Assembly (NCBI GenBank): GCA_025617375.2
Contig: JAMYGW020000002.1
Coordinates: 1,798,001 to 1,862,000, forward strand
Direction: 5' to 3'
Length of the DNA: 64,000 bases
DNA from: Acarospora socialis
Taxonomy: Eukaryota > Ascomycota > Lecanoromycetes > Acarosporales > Acarosporaceae
Shown: piece by piece, positions 52,965 through 63,400 of the stretch
Position numbering within the stretch: the first letter of the stretch is position 1
How the letters are laid out: each line of letters opens with the position of its first letter
The notes under the pieces: generated by a model
Databases searched by the model: none
Seen by the model: the letters and a program-made list of their open reading frames with translations, nothing else
Told to the model about the DNA's origin: nothing
Position numbers and translations under genes: made by a program

Positions 52965-54377
52965 ATGCGGTTCGTAAAGCGGTCAGCCTTCTTCGCTTTC
53001 CTTCTGTCCATAGCAACCGTCACAACGGCAGCACCACTGGAAGTGCGAGGAGTGCCACCGCCACCAGCAAACACTCCGCCTTCAGTTCCAATCGGGCAGG
53101 GCAATGGCCAGTTCGCTCATGTTGATGGACGCCTCTTTAACATTGACGGAAAGACTCAGTACTTTGCTGGTAAGCACAATGACCGATGGTCGTCTCCAGG
53201 AAAGTGCTGATTTGAGTGCAGGAACCAACACATGGTGGCTCGCACATCTGACCAGCAATGCCGACGTCGACACAACACTGTCACAGATTGCAGCGGTAAG
53301 TGAGATCCATGTTCTGCCTTTTTGAGCGTATTACTAAGCTGAGTCAGGCTGGGCTTAAAGTTACCAGAGTATGGGGCTTTGGCAACGTCAACACACCCGT
53401 ACCGGGTTCTGTATACTTTCAAGTCCTGAACAAAAGTTTGTCTTCGACTGGCCAATACTTCAACTTCGATCAAACCACTGGTACAGACCGCTGCTGAAAC
53501 CAACATGATCACCTGGCTGATAAGCCCAAACAGGCATTCCCCGTCTCGATTACGTTGTCTCAGCAGCGGAGCGGTATGGTGTGAAACTTGTCCTACCCAT
53601 GCTCAACAACTGGGATGACTTGGGCGGCATCAACACGTACACCAATGCTTTCGGTGGTAGTGCAACCAGCTTCTACACCGATGCTGAGTCACAGGCTGCA
53701 TACAGAAACTACATCGAGTTCATCGTCAATCGGTACAAGTATTCCTCGGCAATCTTCGCTTGGGAGCTTTGCAATGAGCCAAGATGTAGAGGATGTGACC
53801 GCAGTGTTATCACGAACTGGGCTTCAGGCACCAGTGCATTCATCAAATCTCTCGACCCGAACCATATGGTAGCACTGGGCGATGAGGGCTGGTTCTATCC
53901 GCCGAAGAGCGATGGATCATACGCCTATTCGGGCTACGAAGGGGTTGACTTTGTCCAGAACCTCGACATAAAGACGCTGGATTATGGCACCTTCCACATG
54001 TACCCTGATCAATGTAAGTCTGTTTACGTGCAATACTTGGACGTTGAGGTCATACTGATGACTTATGTCAAGGGGGATACAACTCCACATGGGGTAATAC
54101 CTGGATCGAACAGCATGATCAAGCGGGTAAAGCGGCCTGCAAGCCAGTCGTTCTCGAGGAGTATGGCTCGCCAGGCTCGCCTCATGCTGCTATCACGGCA
54201 CCGTGGCAGCAAATCGTGTTGAAAACCAACATCGCATACGATTCATTCTGGCAGTTTGGTACGGGGCTTTCTAACGGACAGAGCCCTTCCGATCAATACT
54301 CTATCTTCACTGGCACGAGCGACTACCAGCTTTTGGTGGAGAAGCACGCCAAAGACATGCTTGCTAAAAGTCCTTGA
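52965..54377 (+). CDS. Secreted GH5 (subfamily 7-type) endo-beta-1,4-mannanase
   Basis: Exons 52965-53169, 53222-53295, 53348-53480, 53534-54013 and 54073-54377 sum to 1197 nt, 398 residues. A signal peptide is clear ([20 protein letters not shown], cut near TAAP). A short Pro-rich linker follows, then FAGTNTWWL and [10 protein letters not shown]. The acid/base Glu 219 lies in WELCNEPR. The nucleophile lies in [10 protein letters not shown] (Glu 326/327). [18 protein letters not shown], rebuilt across the last intron, is typical of fungal Man5A. The enzyme cuts internal beta-1,4 bonds in plant mannans outside the cell. No carbohydrate-binding module. Intact. Confidence 0.93.
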
Positions 54378-55233
54378 TGGACGTGTAGCGGAACGGCAGG
54401 ATACCTTTCCGTTACATTTCTGTTCATATGTACATATTCAATGCTCATCCTCTGGAGGGAGCTATTCTAATAGCAGCGTCGTCTAAGATGTTCAAGAAAG
54501 CGCGTCTGCTTTTCCAAGGTTATTATTATAGCATTTCAGGCTTGGAAAAAACCAAATTGTAGAACACCCAAACCGCTAAGGTCCTTCAGTCATCATAGCA
54601 CTCGGCATACCATCGATACCTGAGGTGGGTTTTGGTCGGAGGTGGGTGAAGTCGGTAAACCTAAGCCTACTTCGTTGTCGCTCAAGTGTTGTAGTAAAAA
54701 TGCACCGACTTATATATCCTTCAACCTTTGTGCATGTATTTAGGGCCGAGGCTAGGTGACAGAGAAGATGGCAGCGAGGACAGCACCTCAAAAACTTGCC
54801 CATGGCCGCTTATTGTTCTGCCACCTCCTCTGTCACCTAGCCTCGGGCCAGGGGCCAAGGCGCATCAGGTATGCCAAGCCGGGGGGGCGTCGCTTGTGAT
54901 AAGGTAGGGATTCATCAGGAATTATTCCTGTTAAGGTTAGACATGTTTTCGATTGTTGAATTTCGAAAGGATCAAGTTTCAACCCCATCACTTTCTAGTC
55001 TCCAGCATCTGTCGTTCTCTTTTTTCCCCTCGCAGTGTCGCAGCAAGAGTTCAAGACGCCCGAAAGTCCATTCATTTTGCCATTAGCACGAGCAAGAGCC
55101 GCCTTTGCTCACTTTCGCACTGTCTCGTAACGCAAGACGCTCGGGACTATACCACTCTTTCTCTTCAATTCTTCGCGATTGAGCTCAAGAGCCGTGAAGT
55201 GGGATACTGATTTCAACTTCCCCACTTTACAGC
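54378..55233. other. Intergenic between two carbohydrate-active enzyme genes
   Basis: 856 bases holding the mannanase 3' flank, the foldback listed at 54743-54849, and the GH72 promoter. No ORF of coding quality. Confidence 0.5.
54743..54849. repeat. 107-bp foldback with 32-bp inverted arms
   Basis: The left arm (54743-54774) starts gggccgaggctaggtgacag. The right arm (54818-54849) ends tgtcacctagcctcgggcc. A 19-bp core (ccgaggctaggtgacagag) pairs perfectly, and the outer and inner parts pair with few mismatches. The 43-base loop holds ccatggcc. It looks like a miniature inverted-repeat element or a transcribed hairpin. I see no clear target duplication. Confidence 0.7.
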
Positions 55234-56740
55234 ATGTATCCCAAAGCTTTGACCGCCCTCATTCTGTGCACGGCATTAGCTGTGGACACCGTAACCGCGA
55301 TCTCCAAGATCTCCGCTGTGGGCTCCAAATTCTTCACGGATGATGGGAATCAATTCTACATCAAAGGTGATTCCCACTCAAGGTTTTAAGGAACCGCATT
55401 GACCTTCTCTCAGGCGTTGCATATCAACTTACACCCCATGATCCTCTCATCGATACGGATCAATGCAAATTGGACGCTTCCTTGATGAAGGATTTAGGGG
55501 CAAACACGATTCGCGTCTATCATGTCGATCCTAACGGCGACCACAGCGGATGTATGAGTGCCTTTTCGGACAACGGGATATATTTGTTCGTGGACCTGGA
55601 CACGTTCACTACACAAATCAACCAGGTAATACCATGGATGAGAAACTGGAACAACAAACCAGGTCGCTGATCGTGACTAGGATCTGCCGATGTGGAATCA
55701 AACCCAACTCACTGCGTTCGAGAAGGTCTTGGACGAGTTTCAGAAATATGACAACACCGCTGGGGTATTTGTCGGAAACGAGGTTCTCACATTCGGTAGG
55801 TAACTGAGTTGCCATCGCTTCGTATATCTGTGTTCTGACCTAGCCACCTAGCCAACGGCTCTGATGCCGCGCCTTATGTCAAAGCCGCCGTGAGGGATGT
55901 GAAGGCTTACCGAGACTCGAAGAAATACCGCAAGGTTCCGGTCGGTTACTCTGCAGGTAGGCTCTTCACCTAAGCATCGTGTTCACTACGGGTCCTAACA
56001 AGTTACCCTTAGCTGATATTCCTGAGTTGCGTCCGATGTTGCAAAACTATCTCGCCTGCGGAAGCAATGTCTCCGAGTCCGTTGATTTTTTCTCATTGAA
56101 CGCCTATGAGTGGTGTGGTCCTTCCTCATACGTGACCTCGGGCTACTCGATGCTTGAAGTCAACGCTACGGATTACAATGTCCCTATCTTCTTTTCCGAG
56201 ACAGGTTGCAACACCGTGCCCCCTCGTACCTTCGCTGATCAGGCTAGCATCTTCGGTGACAACATGGGCAACACCTGGTCCGGGGCCATTATCTACGAGT
56301 GGATTGAAGAGATGAACCACTACGGCCTTGTGAACTATGGCCCCAAGGTAGATCCGAAGACTGCATCGGATGCTCCGGATGGATACCCGAGGTCTGGGAC
56401 GCCTACGCCCGTGTCACCGGATTTCAGTAACTTGAAGAGTCAATGGGCTCACTTGACACCATCTGGGGTCAAGCTTACTGCTTACTCGGCCTCCGCAACC
56501 AATTCTCCTCCAGCTTGCCCAAGTTCGACCGCAGGGGGCTGGGTTGTGAACGGCAACGCTCCTTTGCCCACTCTTGGTCAGACTTTAAACCGTGGTGCCG
56601 CTTCCGCATCGCCTACTGGCACGACGACCGGCGGGTCCGCTACGGCCACAAAGAAGAGTTCCGCCAGCGGCGGAAAGGAGATAGTTGGTATGACTGTTGG
56701 TTTAGCCGGCGTCATGCTCGGCTTTATCGTCTGGTTGTAA
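55234..56740 (+). CDS. GPI-anchored GH72 beta-1,3-glucanosyltransferase (Gas/Gel type)
   Basis: Exons 55234-55366, 55414-55625, 55681-55795, 55852-55956 and 56013-56740 sum to 1293 nt, 430 residues. A signal peptide (MYPKALTALILCTALAVDTV) is followed by FYIKGVAYQL and LKDLGANTIRVYHVDP-like sequence (LMKDLGANTIRVYHVDPNGD). Acid/base Glu 149 is in GVFVGNEVLTF and nucleophile Glu 251 in IFFSETGCNT. The C-terminus has a Ser/Thr/Gly-rich stretch and a hydrophobic end (EIVGMTVGLAGVMLGFIVWL), a GPI signal. The X8/CBM43 domain found in some family members is absent. These enzymes cut and rejoin beta-1,3-glucan at the plasma membrane to extend wall polymers. Intact. Confidence 0.94.
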
Positions 56741-57495
56741 TGGAATACTAGCACGTGCTCGTACTCATCTCTTTGGAGCTGAAATGTGTGAGTATGCTTC
56801 CACTTCTTGTGTCATATCTTCTGCCATCGGTACATACTAAGTCGGCAGGTCAAATGGGGCGTCTGTATATGCGCGAACGCAGGGGAGGCGTTCGTGCTGG
56901 TGTCGAAATAATCGCTATGGGGCATAGTTGCTGGTTCAGAGCGGGCAATTGCATTTTGCTTCATGTGGCATAGCAAGCAGAACTCAGCGTAGCATTTTGT
57001 TAATCTCTCATAGCGATTATCCGTCAGACGACGTTCTTTATTATATGTGTGAGAGGCTGTCTAATATTCATCCTACCGGCTCAACGAGGTTTATGATATA
57101 ATAGCTGGACAGTAGTCTGAAGCAATACCCGCTCTTATTTAGACCGGTGAGAAGAACCCACAGGAGCTCAAGGCCCAGTTGCGTATACCTTGACTACTCT
57201 AGGGTACTCGTACAATCGCCTACGGACCGCAGGGCACGTGCGGTGATGCGATCTGACGGAGCCAAACCCAAATTCATTCACGGCTAGTACCCGCTTGAAA
57301 AGCACCACTCAAAGAACAGAAGCCACAGCAAAGCAATAACGATGTGCCTGAGATTCTCCGACTCCGGAGGTGGGGCGTCCTGGCGTATTCATATCTTGTG
57401 GCATCTTAAGGAGAAAGGTTGAGCTCCTTTCTGAACACTAATACTGCTTACTCCGGCACTCTTCTCCACAAGGGAATAGCTGGCCTAGAACGACG
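56741..57495. other. Intergenic, nothing recognised
   Basis: 755 bases between the GH72 stop and the BTB gene start. No coding signal, RNA gene or repeat of note. Confidence 0.45.
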
Positions 57496-58445
57496 ATGTC
57501 ACCCTTCGCAAGGTAGAACCCTTGGAGTGCAATTGAAAGGTCGAATGCGAATTGGTGTTATATACTGACAATCAACTTGCCAGTGTCCTCCAATCCGGAT
57601 CCATCCGGCTTCACAGCGGTGATAAAGAATTCGTAGTTCATCGCAAGCTGCTCGAACACAACCTGAAAGACCTACACATATCCAGCAGAGACCGTTATGT
57701 GGAGTTTGACCCTGACGATGAAACTGTTGGATATCTGCTAGAGTATCTGTACACCGGTGACTACACGCCCACCAGTCAGGTTCAAGAGCAGCCACCTCGC
57801 TACGACGAAGACGCACCAAGCTACAACGGAACCCCCACTGAGCGGACGGCTGATCAGGAGCCACATCCCATGGTCATGGCAGCTAGAACCTCAGGGCTAG
57901 GTATCTGGGGGAGACCAGCGGCAGTCCACACAACCTTCTACGAAAAAGACCCACCGCCACAGCAACAACAGGCACAGTCACCTCCCGTCACCAGCGACTA
58001 TCCTCATCCGGCTTCTATGAAAGCCACAGGCAACTCCGCCGTCGGGCAGCCGTCAGAACAAGCCGTCAAAGGAGGGAACAACGTTACCTCGACCTTCCTT
58101 ACCCACGCCAAGGTCTACCTTCTCGCCGAACGCTATGGATTCGCCTCGCTGCAAGACTTCTCCTTACAGAAGCTGCGCGCTGCTCTCAAGACTTCGGAAC
58201 TTGAGCCATCGGCAAACCATACGTCCCATGCAATTCTGCTCATCCGGGACATTTACGAGCTTCCTCAACAGAATGGTCAAACGGATACGGTGCAGAAGCT
58301 GAGGGATATTGTGGTCACGCATGCTGTTAGCCAGTTGCAAGAGTTGCAGGCGAATAAGGAGTTCGGCGCTTATATAAAGGAAGGGGGGGATTTTGTCACG
58401 GATTTATTGAGCTCTTTGACGACCTCGAGATTGTCGCTACATTAA
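57496..58445 (+). CDS. BTB/POZ-domain protein
   Basis: Exons 57496-57512 (17 nt, MSPFA plus two bases) and 57584-58445 give 292 residues. The splice restores SVLQSGSIRLHSGDKEFVVH, the start of the BTB core, followed by HRKLLEHNLKDLHISS, VEFDPDDETVGYLLEYLYTG and DY. An insert of about 110 residues, rich in Pro and Gln, separates this from KVYLLAERYGFASLQDFSLQ and LRAALK, the closing helices of the fungal BTB fold. Such proteins are common and expanded in filamentous fungi; some act as Cullin-3 adaptors. Partner unknown. The usual D/H motif near the start is present only as HRKL. Confidence 0.8.
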
Positions 58446-58973
58446 AGTTGCGGATATGGCAAACCAAAAAGCGGGTTAAATAAGGGTGTTCCGGCTAGGT
58501 TTCAGGATTGGATTCCGATGTTCACATATTCCGGTTTCGTTTTCAGTGAGTGTATGTATTGTTGGCTATTCCTAAGACCTTGGTTAGCTGTTATGTTTCA
58601 ACTACAATAGGTGATGCGAACATACTCATACACCTTGGTCCCATAGATAGAAATTGACGTTAGTGTCAGGTCGTTTCTCTCGTTGAAGTAACCGACCGAT
58701 CACTCTATAAATGATCACCGGTCACTTTGAGCTGAACCGGCGAAATAGCTTCCCAAACCCTCTTCCGGACTGCGCTCAAACCATGAGCTTTCGACTGTCT
58801 CTGTGGAAATTGGAGTTATTACTAACCTGCCGTTCGATTTCACTGCCACTGCTCTGCATCGAATTGGCACGTGTGGTACGCGCAGGACTATCCGCAGAAG
58901 AAGTGCTCCTCGCCGAGCTGACACGACGGATCAAACCGTTCAAGCCTCTAGATGTCTGGCTCAGTCCACTCGA
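58446..58973. other. Convergent intergenic region
   Basis: 528 bases between two 3' ends. Short frames here lack coding quality. Confidence 0.4.
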
Positions 58974-59592
58974 TTAGCAACACGACAACGACGCCCATAA
59001 GATCGAAGACAGCGGCCGACCAACCTCGCCCCCAGCATCATCCTCCGTCCCACTACCAACGCCTCCAGCCGCCACCTCCGCAAACGGCCTCTTCACCCGC
59101 CTCCCTTCCTTCTTCATCATCTTCTCCCTCCGCCTCACGAACCGCTTATATTCTGTTTTCGTCTCCAACAACCGCTCGACCTATATCGCCACATAACACA
59201 AACCGACGGACAATCAGCACTTCTATTCCCCTGGGACCGACCCAAACCCTCCATAAACCAGCAAATCCACTTCAAACCCCACAAATCCCTCCCTCCTCAA
59301 CGAAAAATCGAATTTTGAAACAACGACGGGCAGACACACACACCTCAACCAACCACTCCTCCTGCCCACGGCTCCACCGCTTCTGGCTCTTGTCCAGCTC
59401 CGCCTGCGCATCCGCCAACCGCGCCTCCATCTCCGCCGTCCACTTGGTTCTCGCGGCCGCCGGCATCACCGAACTACTGACGACGTGGGCGTCGGAGAAG
59501 GAGACGCTGTGCCGCTGCGGATGGCGAGGGCGGGCGGCGGGTTTCGGGATCGTCGTGCTTGTCGTCGTTGGTGTTGGGGTGGTCATGCTCAT
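58974..59592 (-). CDS. Small basic coiled-coil protein, two exons, unknown function
   Basis: Exons 59592-59344 and 59180-58974 sum to 456 nt, 151 residues. A long 163-nt intron separates them, with a (GT)n donor region. The N-terminal part is Thr/Pro-rich (MSMTTPTPTTTSTTIPKPAA). A central helix reads WTAEMEARLADAQAELDKSQ then KRWSRGQEEWLVE, and exon 2 continues VERLLETKTEYKRFVRRREK and MMKKEGRRVKRPFAEVAAG, with a possible nuclear signal. The in-frame sequence upstream to 59874 has more ATGs but poor coding quality, so I chose 59592. No family recognised. Confidence 0.55.
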
Positions 59593-60485
59593 GCTGGTGC
59601 TGGTGCCGGAGCAAGTACGAGGGTTTGCGGGGTGCTGATGGGGCGAGTGTGCGTGGGTTTCTAAGGAAGTGGGGCGAGAGCAGGGTGGTGTGCTGATTGT
59701 TCGGAATTGGTGGCTAAAGGGAGGAATAATATGCGTGATGAGGGATGATTGTATTGTGGGGACTTTGGGATGGGGGTTGGTGAATACATAGGCTAGGCAA
59801 AATGTGGGGCCCAAAGATGTCAATGACGGTGGTGGACGTCGGTGGACTCGTGGGCTGGCTACTTTGTTGGGCACGAAGCACTACAGCGTACGTACACATA
59901 GAGACATGGGTCCGGTAAGCCCCGGACAGTGGGCGCGTGATCTGGGGTATCGTCCCAACGTGAGTGTAGGAACATAGTACAGGGGCCATTGTAGGCATCG
60001 TGAGGCCGAAGAAAAAGCAAGTGCCCAGGTTGGTGATATAGTAATTCGCCCAACGGTATCCGTGTCATTCGATATGCATTCAACGAGTAGAGGGAGGGCA
60101 GGGTTGAGAAGTATGGGTACACAACCAATGAAGCGCAAGGCTTGATGCAAACGCACTGTGCGTCGCGGGCCGTCTGCCGGGTCGGACCAAGGGGGCTAGC
60201 TCATCAGTGCTTCGCACCACACGACAAGATACCCGTCACAGACATGGGCAGCCGGACGAGCTCCCGATAAGTTGGACCAATTTCAATTCGTGGGCGCGCC
60301 ATGTGCGCCGTCTACGCACTCGGTGTGAGTTGTTCGACGACCTACAGAGGGAAGCACACCGCACAGTACAGTACGTACAAAATTCCCCCAGCCCAGGCCA
60401 TCGGTGGCGGTGTGGAGACAGTCTGCGGAGCGCTCTCCGCTTCTTACTCAAACCCCCACCCTGACCCCCACCCAACTCTCTCGTC
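59593..60485. other. Intergenic, nothing recognised
   Basis: About 0.9 kb between the small coiled-coil gene and the chromatin-type gene, both on the minus strand. No RNA gene or repeat seen. Confidence 0.45.
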
Positions 60486-63400
60486 TCACCTCCCCTCACC
60501 TCCCCTCACCTCTCCTGCCTGCCGGGCCTGCCGTGCCATCTCCGCTTCCCTCTCCCTCTCCCTCTCCTCCTCCTCCTCCGGAACCGGGAGCCCCCTCGCC
60601 CTCGTATCCTCAGCAATCATCAGACTAGCCAACCTACAAACGATATGATACTCCGTCCACTCCACCTTCCCATCCCCACCCTGCCTCAAACTCGCAACGC
60701 GCACCATATCCCGAAACTTGTCGACGATTCCCAGGTGCGTGGTGTTGATTTTGATGTTGTAGTGGTAGGTGGGGCCCCGGTAGTGGATGGTGTGGCCCAG
60801 GCAGAGGCGGAAGCCCCAGAAGCCGCTGTTGGCGGGGTTGTAGGCGCAGAAGGCGGCGTCGTGCTTGGCGCGTTGGTAGAGGGCGTTGAGGAGGTTGTAT
60901 TCGGCGTTCGTCCATGTGTGGAGGGGTCCGAGGGCGAGGGAGGTGATGAGGTTGGTGAATACGTCGAGCCAGGTTGTGGGCGGGGTGGGTGGGGGTGCGG
61001 GAGGGTGAGTGCGGATGAAGTGCAGGTAGGCGTTGAGGTAGCGTTCGGTGATTATGTCGGCTAGTTCACTGGCGCTATATGGAGGTTCGTCGACGCTGGT
61101 CGCTTGCGATGCTTCTTCAGCTTCTTCAGCTTCTTCAGCTTCTGCCTCGCTGTAGTATGTGGTTTCAGCATTCGACTCCATCTCCGCATCTTGCTCTCTC
61201 TCGGCAACCGCCACATCCTCCTCGCTGTCATACGGATCTTCCGCATCTGATGCCACCTCGGAACTTTGCTCTCCGTGCGCAGTTGCCATGGCGTCTTCGC
61301 TATAATAACTGTCTTCACGCTCGAACTCAACATCCGGGCTTGGTTCTTCTTGTGCAGTCACTACCGCTTCCTCGCTATCGTAGATGTCTTCGGCATTTGA
61401 CTCAGTCTCCGGATGATGTTCTCCTGTCGCCGTCATCATAACTTCCTCGCTGTGATCAGAACCCTCAGCGATGGTCTCAACTTGTAAAATCTGTTCTTGC
61501 TTAACAGTGATTTCAACTTCGCTCTGGAGTGAGCGTTGAATATCGGCACCCTTTGATGCATTTTTGATGGCTCTCGTTTCTTCATTCACTTTCTCAGCTT
61601 GTTTCAACATGCCAGAAACATCGAGATGACTCTCCTTCCTTCTCCTCCTCTCCTCTCTTTCTTTCGCTAATTGTATTGCCCGCTGGTCGGGCTGCCAGAA
61701 CAAGCCGGACGGATCCTCAGTACCTTCATCGCTATAGACTATCTGGCTATCCCGCCTCCAAGGGCTCGGAATCTTGCCACGCCGTGGCTTGGCGATCTCC
61801 TCTGGGAAGAGGTCGCCATCAACGGATGGTGAAGCTCGCGTGAGCTTGTTAGAAGTGCCTTCGGTCTGGCAAATGTCAACATCCGTTGCGTTGCCGGTAT
61901 CATCTTGCAGCGTTCCTGACTGATTTACGGATTCAGTGTCATCACTGTTAATGATGATGACCTGACTCGAATTTGCCATCTCAATCTGCCGACTGATGGC
62001 TTCCCTCTCCCGCTGCCATTGTTTTTGACGCCTTTCGCTATAAGTGCTCGCTACTTTCCCGTTGAATATATTCTGACTGGAGACGGAGTCGGATAGGCTC
62101 GGATTCGGCGCTTTGACAGGCGTATCTACCTGCCAGTCCATCTCATCTTCTTCTCTCTCACTTCGCTCAGGGCTTAGAAGCTGCTCTGGTTGTAGTGAAG
62201 GATACTCAATCACTTGGTGAGAAGCAATTGCGGGCGCAGGTACAGCGAGTGCATAATCGTCCTTGTCTTCCGGCGTTGGCAGTTTTGGATGGCCCGTATC
62301 GTTCGCCGCCGTAAACACATCGTCCTCAGTTGCCACCACCGCAGAGGGCTCCCCGACCTGTTGCGCATGGGCTGCCAGTTTGTGTCGTCTGGCCAACTCT
62401 TCACCAAGTCTCAGGCCTGCACGTAGCTCTCTCCTCGTACCGGCACTAAACCCCTCAAATAGATCGTCAAGGCGTTCCTTGGGACTCTTTCCGGCTACAA
62501 TGTTAGAGGATCCCTTGTTCGCAGGGCTGACATAAGGGCTTTTGAGCGATGACGCTCGCGCATTGGTCTCGCGCGCGTTGCTGTCTAATACACCCTGCAG
62601 AGCAATAGCTGCCCGAACAACACGCGATAGTTTGGGCGTATCCCGCTTGGGTTCACTTGTAAGGTCTGTTTTTTTCAGTGGAGCTCCCTGCTGAATAGGA
62701 GGTGGCACTTTTGGGGTTGGCTGAACTTTGACAGGGGTCTTTTGTTGAGCAGGCTGTATCTCTATGGGAGATCCTATTGGTACCAATGCTTGGCGAGCAC
62801 TGGCTTCCGAGAAGTCCGGCTTTATAACATGATTCTGGGCCGAGAATGAAACGCTCTTTCCAATATTGTGTTTGGGCTGATGCGGAGAGGATGTGTTCCT
62901 ACTATCCCCACCGGATTTTGAATGTTGCAAGTCAGAGTCGACAACCCTGGATTTTCCACGCCCGAGATCGGCCTCCTGCTGAATATTGACTATTGCGCCA
63001 TTTCGAACAGTGTCGGCCGCTGATGGAGAACGCGTCTCTGGTGCCTCATCACCTAGTCTAGGAGGACGTAGAGCCGGATCCGTAAGGAAATCTGTCTTTG
63101 TAGACTTGGCTTCCGACGGGAAGTTTCGGTTCGTAATGCCGCTCAGATTTTGTCTTGCCGATTCAATCGACTCCAGAGAAACCATACTGAATCCTTCGCT
63201 CTCTAGAATAGAGTCAAATTCCCGATGATCGTTTGTTGGGTCTGCAAGCATTGCCTGATCATTACCGATGGAGTCATCATCCGCGACCGCCGTATTAAGT
63301 AACGGATAGCCCGGATTGCTTAGTGTTGCTGAGTGCCGCGTTTCCTTCTCCGGGTTGTTCGGATCCTGTTGAGATGGGAAGTTCAAGGAGTCACGAGAAG

